Shown here: piece by piece, positions 53,497-62,926 of the stretch
Position numbering within the stretch: position 1 is the first letter of the stretch
Layout: each line of letters begins with the position of its first letter
Assembly: GCF_010729105.1 (NCBI RefSeq)
Contig: NZ_AP022573.1
Span: 310,001 to 374,000, forward strand
From: Mycobacterium saskatchewanense
GTDB taxonomy: Bacteria > Actinomycetota > Actinomycetes > Mycobacteriales > Mycobacteriaceae
Direction: 5' to 3'
Length of the DNA stretch: 64,000 bases
Position numbers and translations under genes: made by a program
Notes under the pieces: model-generated
The model's input: only the letters and a program-made list of their open reading frames with translations
What the model was told of the DNA's origin: nothing
The model's database searches: none

Positions 53497-53547
53497 CCGC
53501 CACTCGCTCCCTGTTGAGCGCGCCGGAGGCGCGGGAGCGGGTGGCGG
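53497..53547 (-). terminator. Strong hairpin after ripD
   Basis: CCGCCACTCGCTCCC (53497-53511) pairs with GGGAGCGGGTGGCGG (53533-53547) with one G-U, and GCGCC/GGCGC pair inside. It lies 20 bp after the ripD stop and ahead of the acyltransferase start. Confidence 0.75.
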
Positions 53548-53566
53548 CTTCGAACGCCGGGGCGGT

Positions 53567-54349
53567 TTACCGCGCCGTGTTGATGGGGGCCTGCTGCACG
53601 GGTGCCTGTTGCGCCGGCACCTGCAACGGCATCTGCTGCAGCGGCGCCTGCTGGACGGGCGCCTGCTGGGCCGGCAGCTGTTGCGTCGGCGCCTGCTGGG
53701 CCGGCAGCTGTTGCGTCGGCGCCTGCTGGACGGGCGCCTGCTGCAGCGGTGCCTGCTGTTGCTGCAGCGGTGCCTGTTGCGTCGGCGCCTGCTGGACGGG
53801 CGCCTGCTGGGCCGGCAGCTGCTGCAGCGGGGCTTGCTGGGCGGGGATCCCCTGCGTGCCGAGGACGCGGACCAGGTACGGCGTCATGCCGGTGCTGCGC
53901 ACGGGCGACACCTGGACGACGTCGCCCACTTCGAGCATCTGGTTGTTGCCGAGGTACATCGCGACGCTCTGCGTCCCTTCGGGACCGTAGAAGATCAGGT
54001 CACCCCGGTGGGCCTGCTGCGGCAGGATCTTCTGTCCGGAGCGATACATCTCGCCGGACGAGCGGGGGAGCCTGATGCCGGCGCCGGCGTAGGCGTACTG
54101 CATGAGCCCGGACGCGTCGAAGCCGACGGTCATGGCGCCGGAGCCCTTGCCGCGCGTGGGTCCGGTGGGACCGCCGCCGGCCCACGCAAACGGCACACCG
54201 CGCTGGGAGAGGCCCCGCATGATGACCACGTCGGTGGCTTGTTGGTAATCCATTGGCCTGGTGCCCGGGTCGGCCGCGGCGATGCCGAGGCCGAGCAACG
54301 GCGCCGCCAGCATCGCCAGGCCTATCGCGAGGGCGTGGATGCGTTTCAT
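53567..54349 (-). CDS. ripD: NlpC/P60-like peptidoglycan-binding protein RipD (catalytically dead)
   Basis: 260-aa exported protein: signal peptide 1-27, degenerate NlpC/P60 domain about 30-165, and Q-Q-A-P-rich tail. The catalytic Cys is Ala79 (V-G-F-D-A-S-G) and the catalytic His is Ser128 (Q-S-V-A-M-Y-L-G), the same losses known in M. tuberculosis RipD (Rv1566c), which binds but does not cut peptidoglycan. Ribosome site GGAAGGA. A possible MtrA box lies upstream. Confidence 0.93.
   Translation of the reverse strand: MKRIHALAIGLAMLAAPLLGLGIAAADPGTRPMDYQQATDVVIMRGLSQRGVPFAWAGGGPTGPTRGKGSGAMTVGFDASGLMQYAYAGAGIRLPRSSGEMYRSGQKILPQQAHRGDLIFYGPEGTQSVAMYLGNNQMLEVGDVVQVSPVRSTGMTPYLVRVLGTQGIPAQQAPLQQLPAQQAPVQQAPTQQAPLQQQQAPLQQAPVQQAPTQQLPAQQAPTQQLPAQQAPVQQAPLQQMPLQVPAQQAPVQQAPINTAR
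53580..53845 (-). repeat. Tandem Q-Q-A-P/Q-Q-L-P coding repeats in ripD
   Basis: From about residue 169 to the end the protein is built of 5-residue units Q-Q-x-P-x (QQAPV, QQAPL, QQAPT, QQLPA), with higher-order 15- to 20-residue blocks repeated at DNA level (CTGCTGGGCCGGCAGCTGTT-type stretches at 53662, 53695 and 53805). Length is likely to vary between strains. Confidence 0.88.
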
Positions 54350-54654
54350 TGTGGGTTCCTTCCTCGGGCCTCGGCGCGGTGACTGCGCGCGTCGGCCGCT
54401 ACTGCGGCGGGCGTCGGACGCCTCCTCGTCGGGGCCCGCCGCTGCTGCATGAGCTTGATATGTATCCGTGGAAAGCGATCCACAGTTTTCACATCAGTCA
54501 CTAGAGACACTTTTACAACAGAAGTTCCCACGGGAAAATGCCTGGTGAGGCGCGCGGGGGATTTTTATCGCAACCGTGACCGGACGGTGACTGGGGCGGC
54601 GAATCGCCTGCGCGCCGTTGTGATTTCGGTCTCAGTCGGTGGCCCCGCCGAGGC
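54350..54654. other. 305-bp gap upstream of ripD with MtrA-like site
   Basis: Non-coding on both strands as far as I can judge; a 61-codon minus-strand frame has no support. The AT-richer part (54450-54580) is the likely ripD promoter. No ydaO-type riboswitch signature was found. Confidence 0.5.
54576..54591 (-). promoter_or_regulatory. MtrA-type direct repeat
   Basis: On the minus strand GTCAC-CGTCCG-GTCAC, two half-sites 11 bp apart, as in the known MtrA motif of cell-wall genes. About 230 bp before ripD. MtrA control of this peptidoglycan protein is inferred. Confidence 0.5.
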
Positions 54655-55116
54655 TCAGATCCAGTACCGCTCGCTGAACGTGGTGAGGATCGAACCGGCC
54701 ACCGAGCTGACCATGATGACGGCGAGGGAAAGCACCGGCCAGAAGGACATGTACCAGCCCTTCAGGAGGGAGACGAACGGGCCGACGACGGCGGCCGCGA
54801 TCGCGGCACCGATGCCGCCCCACACGACGGGATGAATGTAGTAATCCACGCCGTAGGGGACGGGACCGCAGGTTTCCCCTTCGCACACATTGTCGAGGAA
54901 GCCGTAGAGCCGGGTCGGCCAGGTCGTCGCCGTGGCGAGGGTGATCAGCAGGGCCAGCAGCGCGACGGTGCAGATCACGTCCCAGGCCGCCACCCGCAGC
55001 CGCAGCACCCGAGGCTTCACCTCGTCCGACGGCCGCGCGACGAGGGGAGTCTTCGGCACCGGTGGCTCTTCGGTGTCGTCGGGGTAGGGGATTTCGGGCT
55101 GATGCGGCCAGGCCAT
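54655..55116 (-). CDS. Membrane protein (Rv1567c-like)
   Basis: 153 aa from ATG 55116 ([14 protein letters not shown]). Pro-rich cytoplasmic start, then three likely transmembrane helices ([38 protein letters not shown]) with a small loop C-E-G-E-T-C. Position between ripD and bioA matches Rv1567c. Function unknown. It diverges from bioA; GTG 55176 would give a longer form overlapping the bioA promoter. Confidence 0.78.
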   Translation of the reverse strand: MAWPHQPEIPYPDDTEEPPVPKTPLVARPSDEVKPRVLRLRVAAWDVICTVALLALLITLATATTWPTRLYGFLDNVCEGETCGPVPYGVDYYIHPVVWGGIGAAIAAAVVGPFVSLLKGWYMSFWPVLSLAVIMVSSVAGSILTTFSERYWI

Positions 55117-55163
55117 GGGGTCCCATGCTCCCCGATGGTTGGGATTTGTGCGACCCGGCTGTT

Positions 55164-55178
55164 TACCCTCGATCACTA
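55164..55178 (+). promoter_or_regulatory. bioA promoter, near-leaderless start
   Basis: TACCCT (55164-55169) lies 8 nt before the bioA ATG. An identical TACCCT is found upstream of bioB (62837-62842), suggesting matched promoters for the two biotin units. Confidence 0.5.
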
Positions 55179-56482
55179 TGCCCGCGGCGAAGGCCGGGTT
55201 GACGCCCGAGCAGATCAGCGCGATCGACGCCGCGCACCTGTGGCATCCCTACAGCACCATCGGCGCCGAGTCCATGGCGCCGGTGGTCGCGGTCGCCGCC
55301 CGCGGCGCCCGGCTGACGCTGATCCGGGACGGTGGGCCCGCCGAAGCGCTCGACGCGATGAGCTCGTGGTGGACGGCGATCCACGGGCACGGCCACCCCG
55401 TCCTGGACGCCGCGCTGACCGCTCAGCTCGGGGTGATGAACCACGTCATGTTCGGCGGGCTCACCCACGAGCCCGCGGCCCGGCTGGCGCAGCTGCTGGT
55501 CGAGATCACCCCCGCGGGTCTGGAGACCGTGTTCTTCAGCGACTCCGGGTCGGTGTCCGTGGAGGTCGCGGTCAAGATGGCGCTGCAGTACTGGCGCAGC
55601 CGCGGCCGGCCCGGCAAGAGCCGCCTGATGACGTGGCGCGGCGGCTACCACGGCGACACCTTCACCCCGATGAGCGTCTGCGACCCCGACGGCGGCATGC
55701 ACGCCCTCTGGACGGACGTTCTGGTGCGCCAGGTGTTCGCCCCGCAGGTGCCGCGCGATCACGACCCCGCCTACAGCGCGGCGTTCGAGGCACAGCTGGA
55801 AAGGCACGCCGGGGAACTGGCGGCCGTGATCGTCGAGCCCGTCGTGCAGGGGGCGGGCGGAATGCGCTTCCACGACCCCCGCTACCTTCGCGACCTCCGC
55901 GATATGTGCCGACGGCACGACGTGCTGCTGATCTTCGACGAGATCGCCACCGGGTTCGGCCGCACCGGCGAACTGTTCGCCGCCGACCACGCCGGGGTCA
56001 GCCCGGACATCATGTGCGTCGGCAAAGCACTCACCGGCGGATACGTCACCCTGGCCGCCACCCTGTGCACCACCGAGATCGCGCACACCATCAGCGCCGG
56101 CGAGGCCGGCGCGCTCATGCACGGCCCGACGTTCATGGCCAATCCGCTGGCCTGCGCGGTCTCCGTCGCCAGCGTCGAGGTCCTGCTCGGCCAGGACTGG
56201 CGTTCGCGGGTGGACGAGATCGGCGCCGGCCTGACCGAGGGGCTCGAGCCCGCGCGGGCACTCCCCGGCGTGACCGACGTCCGCGTCTGCGGCGCCATCG
56301 GCGTCATCGAATGCGAGCGCCCCGTCAACCTCGCCGTTGCGACCCCGGCCGCGCTGGACCGCGGTGTCTGGCTGCGCCCGTTCCGCAACCTCGTCTACGC
56401 GATGCCGCCCTACATCTGCTCCGGCGACGAGATCGCGCGGATCACCTCGGCGATGGTCGACGTCGCGTGCCTCGTAGGCTGA
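55178..56482 (+). CDS. bioA: Adenosylmethionine-8-amino-7-oxononanoate aminotransferase
   Basis: 434-aa PLP enzyme converting KAPA to DAPA with SAM as amino donor. PLP lysine K283 in V-G-K-A-L-T-G-G, the same number as in M. tuberculosis Bio[13 protein letters not shown] and F-D-E-I-A-T-G-F-G are also intact. ATG 55178 is preferred to an earlier in-frame start at 55115. bioF follows after 6 bp. Confidence 0.96.
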   Translation: MPAAKAGLTPEQISAIDAAHLWHPYSTIGAESMAPVVAVAARGARLTLIRDGGPAEALDAMSSWWTAIHGHGHPVLDAALTAQLGVMNHVMFGGLTHEPAARLAQLLVEITPAGLETVFFSDSGSVSVEVAVKMALQYWRSRGRPGKSRLMTWRGGYHGDTFTPMSVCDPDGGMHALWTDVLVRQVFAPQVPRDHDPAYSAAFEAQLERHAGELAAVIVEPVVQGAGGMRFHDPRYLRDLRDMCRRHDVLLIFDEIATGFGRTGELFAADHAGVSPDIMCVGKALTGGYVTLAATLCTTEIAHTISAGEAGALMHGPTFMANPLACAVSVASVEVLLGQDWRSRVDEIGAGLTEGLEPARALPGVTDVRVCGAIGVIECERPVNLAVATPAALDRGVWLRPFRNLVYAMPPYICSGDEIARITSAMVDVACLVG

Positions 56483-56488
56483 GCGTCG

Positions 56489-57634
56489 ATGAAGCCACCG
56501 CTCGAGGTATCCCCGCTGGCCTGGCTGGAGGCTGTGGAGAGGCAGCGCCGCGAGGCCGGACTGCGCCGGTCGCTCCGGCCGCGTCCCGCCGTCGCCACCG
56601 AGCTGGACCTGGCGTCGAATGACTACCTCGGCCTGTCCCAGCACCCCGACGTCATCGAGGGCGGCGTCGCCGCGTTGCGGGTATGGGGCGCCGGCGCCAC
56701 CGGCTCCCGCCTGGTCACCGGCGACACCGAACTGCACGAGCGGTTCGAGAGCGAGCTCGCCGAGTTCGTGGGCGCCGCTTCGGCTCTGCTGTTCTCCTCG
56801 GGATACACCGCCAACATGGGGGCCGTGGTCGGCCTGTCCGGCCCCGGCTCGCTGCTGGTGTCCGACCAATATGCGCACGCGTCGCTCATCGACGCCTGCC
56901 GGCTGTCGCGGGCCCGGCTGGCCGTCACCCCGCACCGCGACGTCGCGGCGGTGGAAGCCGCCCTGGCCTCCCGCGCGGAGGACCGCGCCCTCGTCATCAC
57001 CGAATCGGTGTTCAGCGCCGACGGCGCGCTCGCGCCCCTGCGGGAGCTGCACGAGGTCTGCCGCCGCCACCGCGCGGTGCTGCTGGTCGACGAGGCGCAC
57101 GGCCTGGGTGTCCGGGGCGGCGGCCGCGGGCTGCTGCACGAGGTCGGCCTGGCCGGTGCGCCGGACGTGGTCATGACGACGACGCTGTCCAAGGCGCTGG
57201 GCAGCCAGGGCGGCGCGGTGCTGGGACCGTCGGCGGTGCGTGCGCACCTGATCGACGCGGCCCGGACGTTCATCTTCGACACCGGCCTGGCCCCGGCGGC
57301 GGTCGGTGCCGCGCGGGCTGCGCTCGGCGTGCTGCTGGCCCAGCCGTGGCGCCCGGACGCGGTGCTGCGCCGCGCCGGCGAGCTGGCCGGGATCTGCGGC
57401 GTGGCCGAGGTGCCGCGGTCGGCGGTGGTGTCGGTGATTCTGGGCGACCCGGAGGTGGCCGTGGCCGCCGCCGCCGCGTGCCTGGACGCCGGCGTGAAGG
57501 TCGGTTGCTTCCGGCCCCCGACCGTGCCGGTCGGGACCTCGCGCCTGCGGCTGACCGCGCGGGCGTCGCTGGACGATGCGGACCTGGAGATCGCGCGCAG
57601 GGTGCTGACCGACGTGCTCGCGACGCGCCGTTGA
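56489..57634 (+). CDS. bioF: 8-amino-7-oxononanoate synthase
   Basis: 381-aa PLP enzyme that condenses pimeloyl-thioester with alanine to KAPA. PLP lysine K235 in [23 protein letters not shown]-x-G-S-R-L-V-T-G and V-D-E-A-H-G-L-G-V are present. Second gene of the bioAFD operon; overlaps bioD by 4 bp (TTGA). Confidence 0.95.
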   Translation: MKPPLEVSPLAWLEAVERQRREAGLRRSLRPRPAVATELDLASNDYLGLSQHPDVIEGGVAALRVWGAGATGSRLVTGDTELHERFESELAEFVGAASALLFSSGYTANMGAVVGLSGPGSLLVSDQYAHASLIDACRLSRARLAVTPHRDVAAVEAALASRAEDRALVITESVFSADGALAPLRELHEVCRRHRAVLLVDEAHGLGVRGGGRGLLHEVGLAGAPDVVMTTTLSKALGSQGGAVLGPSAVRAHLIDAARTFIFDTGLAPAAVGAARAALGVLLAQPWRPDAVLRRAGELAGICGVAEVPRSAVVSVILGDPEVAVAAAAACLDAGVKVGCFRPPTVPVGTSRLRLTARASLDDADLEIARRVLTDVLATRR

Positions 57635-58311
57635 CCGTTCTGGTCATCACCGGCACCGGCACCGGGGTCGGCAAGACCATCGTCACCGCGGCGCTGGCCT
57701 CGTGCGCCCGTCGGGCCGGCGTCGACGTGGCCGTGTGCAAGCCGGTCCAGACCGGCACGGACTCCGGCGACGACGACCTGGCCGAGGTGGGCCGGCTGTC
57801 CGGCGTGACCGAGCTGGCCGGTCTGGCCAGGTACCCCGAGCCCATGGCGCCGGCCGCCGCGGCCGAGCGGGCCGGCCTGCCCCTGCCCACCCGCGACGAG
57901 CTGCTGCGGCTCATCGCCGGGCTGGACCGCCCGGGACGGCTGACCCTGGTCGAGGGCGCTGGCGGCCTGCTGGTCGAGTTGGGAGCCTCTGGCGTCACTT
58001 TGCGCGACCTTGCCGAGGACCTGGGCGCCGTGGCGCTGGTGGTGGCCGGCGCCGGACTGGGCACCCTCAACCACACCGCGTTGACCCTGGAAGCCCTTGC
58101 GGCGCGAGACGTTCCGTGCGCCGGTTTGGTCATCGGGAGCTGGCCCGCGCGGCCCGGGGCGGTGGAGACCTCGAATCGGTCGGCGCTGGAGCGCCTCGCG
58201 GCCGTGCGGGCCGCGCTGCCCGCCGGGGCCGCGGCAATGGACCAAGAGCAATTCGCGACGATGAGCGCGACGGCGTTCGGCCTCGACTGGGTGACCGCGT
58301 TGGTCCGCTGA
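57631..58311 (+). CDS. bioD: Dethiobiotin synthetase
   Basis: 226-aa ATP-dependent enzyme closing the ureido ring of dethiobiotin. P-loop G-T-G-T-G-V-G-K-T at the N-terminus, C-K-P-V-Q-T-G and [12 protein letters not shown] 57631 overlaps the bioF stop; length equals that of the M. tuberculosis enzyme. Confidence 0.95.
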   Translation: MTVLVITGTGTGVGKTIVTAALASCARRAGVDVAVCKPVQTGTDSGDDDLAEVGRLSGVTELAGLARYPEPMAPAAAAERAGLPLPTRDELLRLIAGLDRPGRLTLVEGAGGLLVELGASGVTLRDLAEDLGAVALVVAGAGLGTLNHTALTLEALAARDVPCAGLVIGSWPARPGAVETSNRSALERLAAVRAALPAGAAAMDQEQFATMSATAFGLDWVTALVR

Positions 58312-58826
58312 TGGTGCACTCGATCGAACTGCTCTTCGACCCCGACACCGAGGCGGCGATCCGCCAGATCTGGGACGGCCTGGCCGCCCTGAGCCAGCTG
58401 GGCCTCTCCGTCCGCACACCACCCGGGCGCCCGCACATGACCCTGGCCGTCGCCGACCACATCGGTGAGGGCGCCGACGCGCTGCTGCGGCCGCTGGCCG
58501 GGCGCCTCCCGCTCCCGTGCACCGTCGGCGCCCCGCTGCTGCTGGGGCGGTCCAGCGCGATCCTGGCGCGGCTGGTCGTCCCGACGCCGGCGCTGCTCGA
58601 TCTGCACGCTCAGGTGCACGGCGCCTGCCGTGGCGAGCTGGAGCCCGAGCCGGCGCCCAACAGCCTGCCCGGCCGGTGGACCCCGCACGTCACCCTGGCC
58701 CGCCGCGTCGAGGGGCCGGCGCTGGGGCGGGCGCTCGCCGTCGGGGGACGCCCGCAGGAGATCGCGGGCTGCTTCGCCGCGCTGCGACGCTGGAACGGCG
58801 ACGAGAAGGTCGAATACCTGATCTAG
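58311..58826 (+). CDS. 2H phosphoesterase-like protein (Rv1571-type)
   Basis: 171 aa with two H-x-T motifs, P-H42-M-T44-L-A and P-H126-V-T128-L-A, the paired catalytic motifs of 2'-5' RNA ligase/LigT-type phosphoesterases. It shares one base with the bioD stop (TGATG), so it belongs to the biotin operon, although no link to biotin chemistry is known. Confidence 0.85.
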   Translation: MVHSIELLFDPDTEAAIRQIWDGLAALSQLGLSVRTPPGRPHMTLAVADHIGEGADALLRPLAGRLPLPCTVGAPLLLGRSSAILARLVVPTPALLDLHAQVHGACRGELEPEPAPNSLPGRWTPHVTLARRVEGPALGRALAVGGRPQEIAGCFAALRRWNGDEKVEYLI

Positions 58827-58849
58827 CCCGAGCGCCCATAGAGCCCGAG

Positions 58850-58867
58850 CGCCCGGCCAGCCGGGCG
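58850..58867. terminator. Hairpin between convergent genes
   Basis: CGCCCGG-CCAG-CCGGGCG, a perfect 7-bp stem, 24 bp after the end of the biotin operon and 38 bp before the end of the convergent membrane-module operon. Related GAGCGCCC stretches repeat around it (58829-58890). Confidence 0.65.
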
Positions 58868-58905
58868 GTAGAGCGCGAACGCCCGGCCGGCGGGGCGCCC
58901 GCGGG

Positions 58906-60261
58906 CTAACCGCCGAAGAGCAGGTACAAGCCGGTGAAGGTGTAGCCGACCATGACCAGCATCATCGTCAGCTGGCCGGTCAGCTGATGGCCGGCCGGCA
59001 GCACGCGCAGCGCCTTGTCGTGCGCGGCGACCACCGCGACGATGTGCCCGACGACGACGCACGTCACCTTGATCGCGGCCAGCACCGGCGGGTGCGTTGA
59101 CAGCACGTAGGCCACCTGCTGGTGCGCAAGCCCGAGCGGGTTCCACCCCCGGCCGAACGGGTCGGCCAGGCTGATGACGGCCTGCTGCCCGCGCTCGACG
59201 AGGTAGGACAGGTAGTGCGCGAAGATGTAGCCCACCACGATCGGGATCAGCGAGTGCGCAAGCTGGCCGGGCAGCGCCCGGCGTTGCTCCTGGTCGACGC
59301 CGCCCGTCGCGCGCGCCGCGAGCGAAAACGTCACCGCCACAACGGAAATGAATACGATCAGCCCGGCGGTCCGCAGGACCGACGACGACACCGTCGGACC
59401 GAGGCGGACGACGCGCGACGTGCTGTCCCCGAACCCCCGCCACGTCGGCGACGACGAGAAACTGTCGAACGCCGTCGACCCGAGCAGCACCGCCAGGATC
59501 GCGACGACGCCCGGTCGCACGGGCAGCGACGGCAGGTGGTCGAGCGGGTTGCCCATCACGATGTTCCCGGTCTCCGGGTTCCGCCGAAACGGTGAGAGCC
59601 GGGACACCGTCATGCTGTACACGCCGAAGGGGTCGGCGCGGGCCAGCCACCGCTGCCCGCACAGCCACGCGCCGCCCAGCATCGCCACGGCATAGAGCAG
59701 CAGCCACCCCTCGACCAGGGGCAGTGACGCCGAGTTCGGGCTCGCCAGCTCCATCCACACGAATGCGAACAGGCCCAGCGCCGCGGGGCGATAGCCCCAG
59801 CCCTCGGGGTAGGCGAGGCGGGGCCGCCCCGGGACGAGGCGCCGGGTCAGCAGGTACACCGTGCGCATCGGGGAGAGCACCCGCCAGACGGGCCCGAGCA
59901 CCAGCGACAGCGCCACCAAACCCACCCAGAGCAGCACGTAGAACACCCCGAGCAGGGCGTTGGTCTGGGATTGCGGGCCCCACACGCCGGCCAGCACGAC
60001 CCAGACCGCGAAGACGAGCGCCGCGCCCGCCGCCGCCCAGCGGGTCGCGCGGGCGTCGACGAAGCGGGTGACCGCGGCCGGCAGGGCCCGGCCGGGCTTG
60101 CGCGGGTCGAATCGTGGCCGCCGCCACGCGAACGCCACCAGCGCGAACGTGAACGTCAGCGCCCACGCCGCGCCGACCATCGCGTACATGTACGGCACCG
60201 GGAGATCACCGGAGCCGCCCAGACCGTGCGCGAGTATCGCTGTCGCGCCGCCGGCGCTCAC
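58906..60261 (-). CDS. Polytopic membrane protein, last gene of the cupredoxin module
   Basis: 451 aa with about ten transmembrane helices. It begins after a short segment with A-H-G-L-G-G-S-G-D-L-P-V-P; relatives in Actinobacteria carry an A-H-G-x-G-G-x-x-D-L-P start and are sometimes labelled fenitrothion hydrolase, a name that need not reflect function. Histidines occur within membrane helices (L-A-H-S-L-I-P-I-V-V-G-Y-I-F-A-H-Y). GTG 60261 overlaps the lipoprotein stop by 4 bp. It has no counterpart I know at this position in M. tuberculosis. Confidence 0.78.
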   Translation of the reverse strand: MSAGGATAILAHGLGGSGDLPVPYMYAMVGAAWALTFTFALVAFAWRRPRFDPRKPGRALPAAVTRFVDARATRWAAAGAALVFAVWVVLAGVWGPQSQTNALLGVFYVLLWVGLVALSLVLGPVWRVLSPMRTVYLLTRRLVPGRPRLAYPEGWGYRPAALGLFAFVWMELASPNSASLPLVEGWLLLYAVAMLGGAWLCGQRWLARADPFGVYSMTVSRLSPFRRNPETGNIVMGNPLDHLPSLPVRPGVVAILAVLLGSTAFDSFSSSPTWRGFGDSTSRVVRLGPTVSSSVLRTAGLIVFISVVAVTFSLAARATGGVDQEQRRALPGQLAHSLIPIVVGYIFAHYLSYLVERGQQAVISLADPFGRGWNPLGLAHQQVAYVLSTHPPVLAAIKVTCVVVGHIVAVVAAHDKALRVLPAGHQLTGQLTMMLVMVGYTFTGLYLLFGG

Positions 60262-60626
60262 GGCTGGACTTGGATGGTCGCGATCGTGCGGTCCAGGTGG
60301 TGCAGCTCGACCTCGACGGTGCCGGGCACATCGACGCTGAACTGGAATTTCTGGTCGCGCGCCGCGGCGACCTCGAACCTGTGATCGGGCACCGAGTGCA
60401 CGTGCAGCTCGTCGGTGGCGTCGCTGGTGACGGTCAGCGTGATGGGCTGGTGCACCTTGGCCTGCAGCGTGGCGTTGGTCGGCGCGACCTGCCCCTTGGC
60501 GATGGTGACGGTCACGTCCAGGTCCGGAGACGGGCGCTGCGACTTGGTCTGCGAGCCGCCGCAGGCGACCAGCCCGCACGCCAGGGCCGCCACCCACGCC
60601 GCGGCCAGGGTGTTACGCATCGCCAT
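60258..60626 (-). CDS. Cupredoxin-like lipoprotein
   Basis: 122 aa. Signal peptide with lipobox L-V-A-C (Cys22), then a beta-sandwich pattern (V-T-V-T-I-A-K-G-Q-V, I-T-L-T-V-T-S-D, E-L-H-V-H-S-V, V-E-V-E-L-H-H) like the EfeO/cupredoxin_1 group. The mature domain lacks the Cys of a type I copper site but has several His and no Met ligand is obvious, so copper binding is uncertain. It lies between two membrane-protein genes with 4-bp overlap and 3-bp gap. Confidence 0.75.
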   Translation of the reverse strand: MAMRNTLAAAWVAALACGLVACGGSQTKSQRPSPDLDVTVTIAKGQVAPTNATLQAKVHQPITLTVTSDATDELHVHSVPDHRFEVAAARDQKFQFSVDVPGTVEVELHHLDRTIATIQVQP

Positions 60627-60629
60627 GGC

Positions 60630-62462
60630 TCACGCCGCCCGCGGCAGCGGCTGCTTCGGCTCAACCGGCTCGGGCTCGACGACCGCCCGGTTGAGCCGGC
60701 CGGCGCCCCAAGTCAGGCCGGCGATCACCATGAGCGTGAAGATCAGCACCAGTATCGAGCCGGCGGTGAACAGCCACAGTGGCGCATTCTGGTCGCGCTC
60801 CCGCTGAAGGATCGTGATCTCCTGCACGAACGGCCGCGTGCTGGACGCCAAGGCGGGCACCTCGGCCGCCGGAATCGCGTCATCGGCCGGCTCGAAGATG
60901 GGCACGGCCGTCATCGTGTAGCCGTCCTGAACCCGCAGCAGGGTTTTCCAGGATCCCCACACCGGGACCGGTTGGGTGGACCGGTAGTGGCCTGGTCCCA
61001 CCTTGTCCAGCCGGTCGATGACCAGGCCGCGGTGATTGTCCATGCGTCCCTGCCAGGAGAGGATCGTCAGCCAGTCCGGCTGATCGCTGACCATGGTCGA
61101 CGGCGTCAGCTGCACGTCGGCGTTGACCATGCGCTGGCCCGGGGGGCTCGGCACTTCGGTCAAGGTGACCGCGGCGGTGTCCTGGCGGGGCACCACGATG
61201 TGTAGCCCGTTGGCCACCGCGCCGCCGATCACCAGCACCGTAAGCACCACCGCGGAGATGCCGACCCGGCGGCCCGGCAGGCGCTGGCCGGTGAGCACCA
61301 TGCCGAACAGAGCGCCGCAGACGCCGGTCATGACCGCGACCGGCACCGACATGGCCAGCGCCTCGCCCCACATCCGCATCCGCCAGGGGTAGTGGTAGAC
61401 GGCGCCGATCCACAGCGACTCGAGCCAGAGCCCGACGGTCCCCACCGCGAGGCCGCTGACGGCACCGAACGCGACGGGCCGCCTGAACAGCGGGGTCAAG
61501 GCGACCAGCTCGACCATCAGGGCGGGGCCCAGATACAGCGGGAACCAGTTGATCGGGGCGCCCAGGATGGGCCCGACGATCAGTGCCACCGCGCCGCGCA
61601 GCGCGATCGCGAACAGGGCCGCGATGATCGCCGCCCCGCGCCCCAGGGTGATGCGAGCTGCGACCGCGGCCAGCGCGGCCGCCGCCGCGATCATCATCGG
61701 CTGCAGCACCAGCCGGAATTGCTCGACGCCGAAGTCGTACTCGATCTGGTAGACCGACAGCCCGATGAACATGCCGCCGAAGGACAGGTATTGCAGGAAG
61801 GTGATGAACGCGCCGTGTGCCGCCTCGATGGGCTGTTCCCGCTCGCCCTCCCGCTCGAGCATCAGCACCGCGAACAGGGAGAATCCGGCACCGCCAATCA
61901 TCATCAAATGCGTTGGGCCCCATAGCGTCACGTCCTGGCCGAAGGTGCGGTGCCAGATGTCATCGAGGGGGAAGCCGAGCAGCGCGTAGAGCCCGCACCC
62001 GGCCATCAGCACGCCGCCGACCGGCGCATGCCAGTCACGTGTGATGCGCACGGCCGCCGGTCCGGGCTTGTCGAACGGCAGGACGATCGCCACCATCCCC
62101 GCCAGGAACACACCGAACAGCCCGATGATGATGAAGTAGTGCGCGGGGTTCGCCAACGGGCCAGGGTCGCGGCCGTTGCCGATGTGCCAGCTGACGTCCC
62201 AGATGAACCCGAACAGCGCGCAGATGATCGACGTCGTGAAGATCAGCACGGGCAGCGCTACCCAGTTGGGGCGGTGGAACTTCTCGCCCGTTCTGTCGGC
62301 GATCCGCGTCAGCCACTCGATGCGGCGGGTGCGATGCGCGTGGCCCACCCACAGCATCAGCAGGGTGACCACGACCGCGGCGATCGACAGCCCGATCACC
62401 TGGTTCAGTCCGGCGCCGCGCGCCGATGGCTCCGCGACAAACGTGAGCTCCGTCGATCCCAT
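60630..62462 (-). CDS. Polytopic membrane protein with duplicated D-x-x-W-H / P-x-H motif
   Basis: 610 aa. About 13 hydrophobic helices in 20-450, an extracytoplasmic region about 455-575 and a final helix. D89-V-S-W92-H93 with N105-P-A-H108 is repeated as D167-D-I-W170-H171 with G182-P-T-H185, each followed by a similar helix (I-I-I-G-L-F-G-V-F-L-A-G-M and M-M-I-G-G-A-G-F-S-L-F-A-V-L-M). Such paired His/Asp at helix ends suggests a metal site formed by an internal duplication. I do not recognise a characterised family. Confidence 0.75.
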   Translation of the reverse strand: MGSTELTFVAEPSARGAGLNQVIGLSIAAVVVTLLMLWVGHAHRTRRIEWLTRIADRTGEKFHRPNWVALPVLIFTTSIICALFGFIWDVSWHIGNGRDPGPLANPAHYFIIIGLFGVFLAGMVAIVLPFDKPGPAAVRITRDWHAPVGGVLMAGCGLYALLGFPLDDIWHRTFGQDVTLWGPTHLMMIGGAGFSLFAVLMLEREGEREQPIEAAHGAFITFLQYLSFGGMFIGLSVYQIEYDFGVEQFRLVLQPMMIAAAAALAAVAARITLGRGAAIIAALFAIALRGAVALIVGPILGAPINWFPLYLGPALMVELVALTPLFRRPVAFGAVSGLAVGTVGLWLESLWIGAVYHYPWRMRMWGEALAMSVPVAVMTGVCGALFGMVLTGQRLPGRRVGISAVVLTVLVIGGAVANGLHIVVPRQDTAAVTLTEVPSPPGQRMVNADVQLTPSTMVSDQPDWLTILSWQGRMDNHRGLVIDRLDKVGPGHYRSTQPVPVWGSWKTLLRVQDGYTMTAVPIFEPADDAIPAAEVPALASSTRPFVQEITILQRERDQNAPLWLFTAGSILVLIFTLMVIAGLTWGAGRLNRAVVEPEPVEPKQPLPRAA

Positions 62463-62549
62463 TTGTTTGGCCCCTCCCAGTCGCGCCGGTTCGATCCGGG
62501 GAGATGTGATCCAGCTTGCAGGAACCGGAATGCCCGGATTGGAGGCCGG

Positions 62550-62795
62550 TCAATCACCCTTTTGTTCGGTCCCACCGGTTCGCTGCCCAGGCTCGCGCGG
62601 TTTGCCACCGGGAGCCCGCGGCGCCGCCTCGGTGGGCTGGTCGACGGCCCGCAACGCCGGCGGAGGCCGGTCACCGCGGCGATCCCGCAGCGCGACATAC
62701 AGGATCACGGCGACGACGATGATCGCCGGCAGGAAGGCGGGGATCGCCAGCAGGATCATGTGGTGCGCCACGAGCGTGACGTGCGGGTCGGTCAT
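62550..62795 (-). CDS. Small single-span membrane protein, first gene of the module
   Basis: 81 aa: one helix ([25 protein letters not shown]) then a basic, Pro-rich cytoplasmic tail. ATG 62795. It diverges from bioB across 131 bp and precedes the 610-residue membrane protein by 87 bp. Function unknown. Confidence 0.7.
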   Translation of the reverse strand: MTDPHVTLVAHHMILLAIPAFLPAIIVVAVILYVALRDRRGDRPPPALRAVDQPTEAAPRAPGGKPREPGQRTGGTEQKGD

Positions 62796-62926
62796 CCTGC
62801 TGGCATACCCCCAGGGGCCCCATGTTCAGCGGCCGTTACCCTACTTTGAACCGTTTTATTCACGCTGCCACGACCAGGTGGCGGGTGCGGCCGCGTGCCG
62901 ACGAACAAGATGCAGGGGAGTACCTG

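Noticed and set aside
54346..54531. 61-codon minus-strand ORF upstream of ripD
   Set aside because: It overlaps the ripD start, has no ribosome site and shows no conserved pattern.
54350..54654. c-di-AMP (ydaO) riboswitch upstream of an NlpC/P60 gene
   Set aside because: Such riboswitches precede some actinobacterial cell-wall genes, but the conserved core was not found here.
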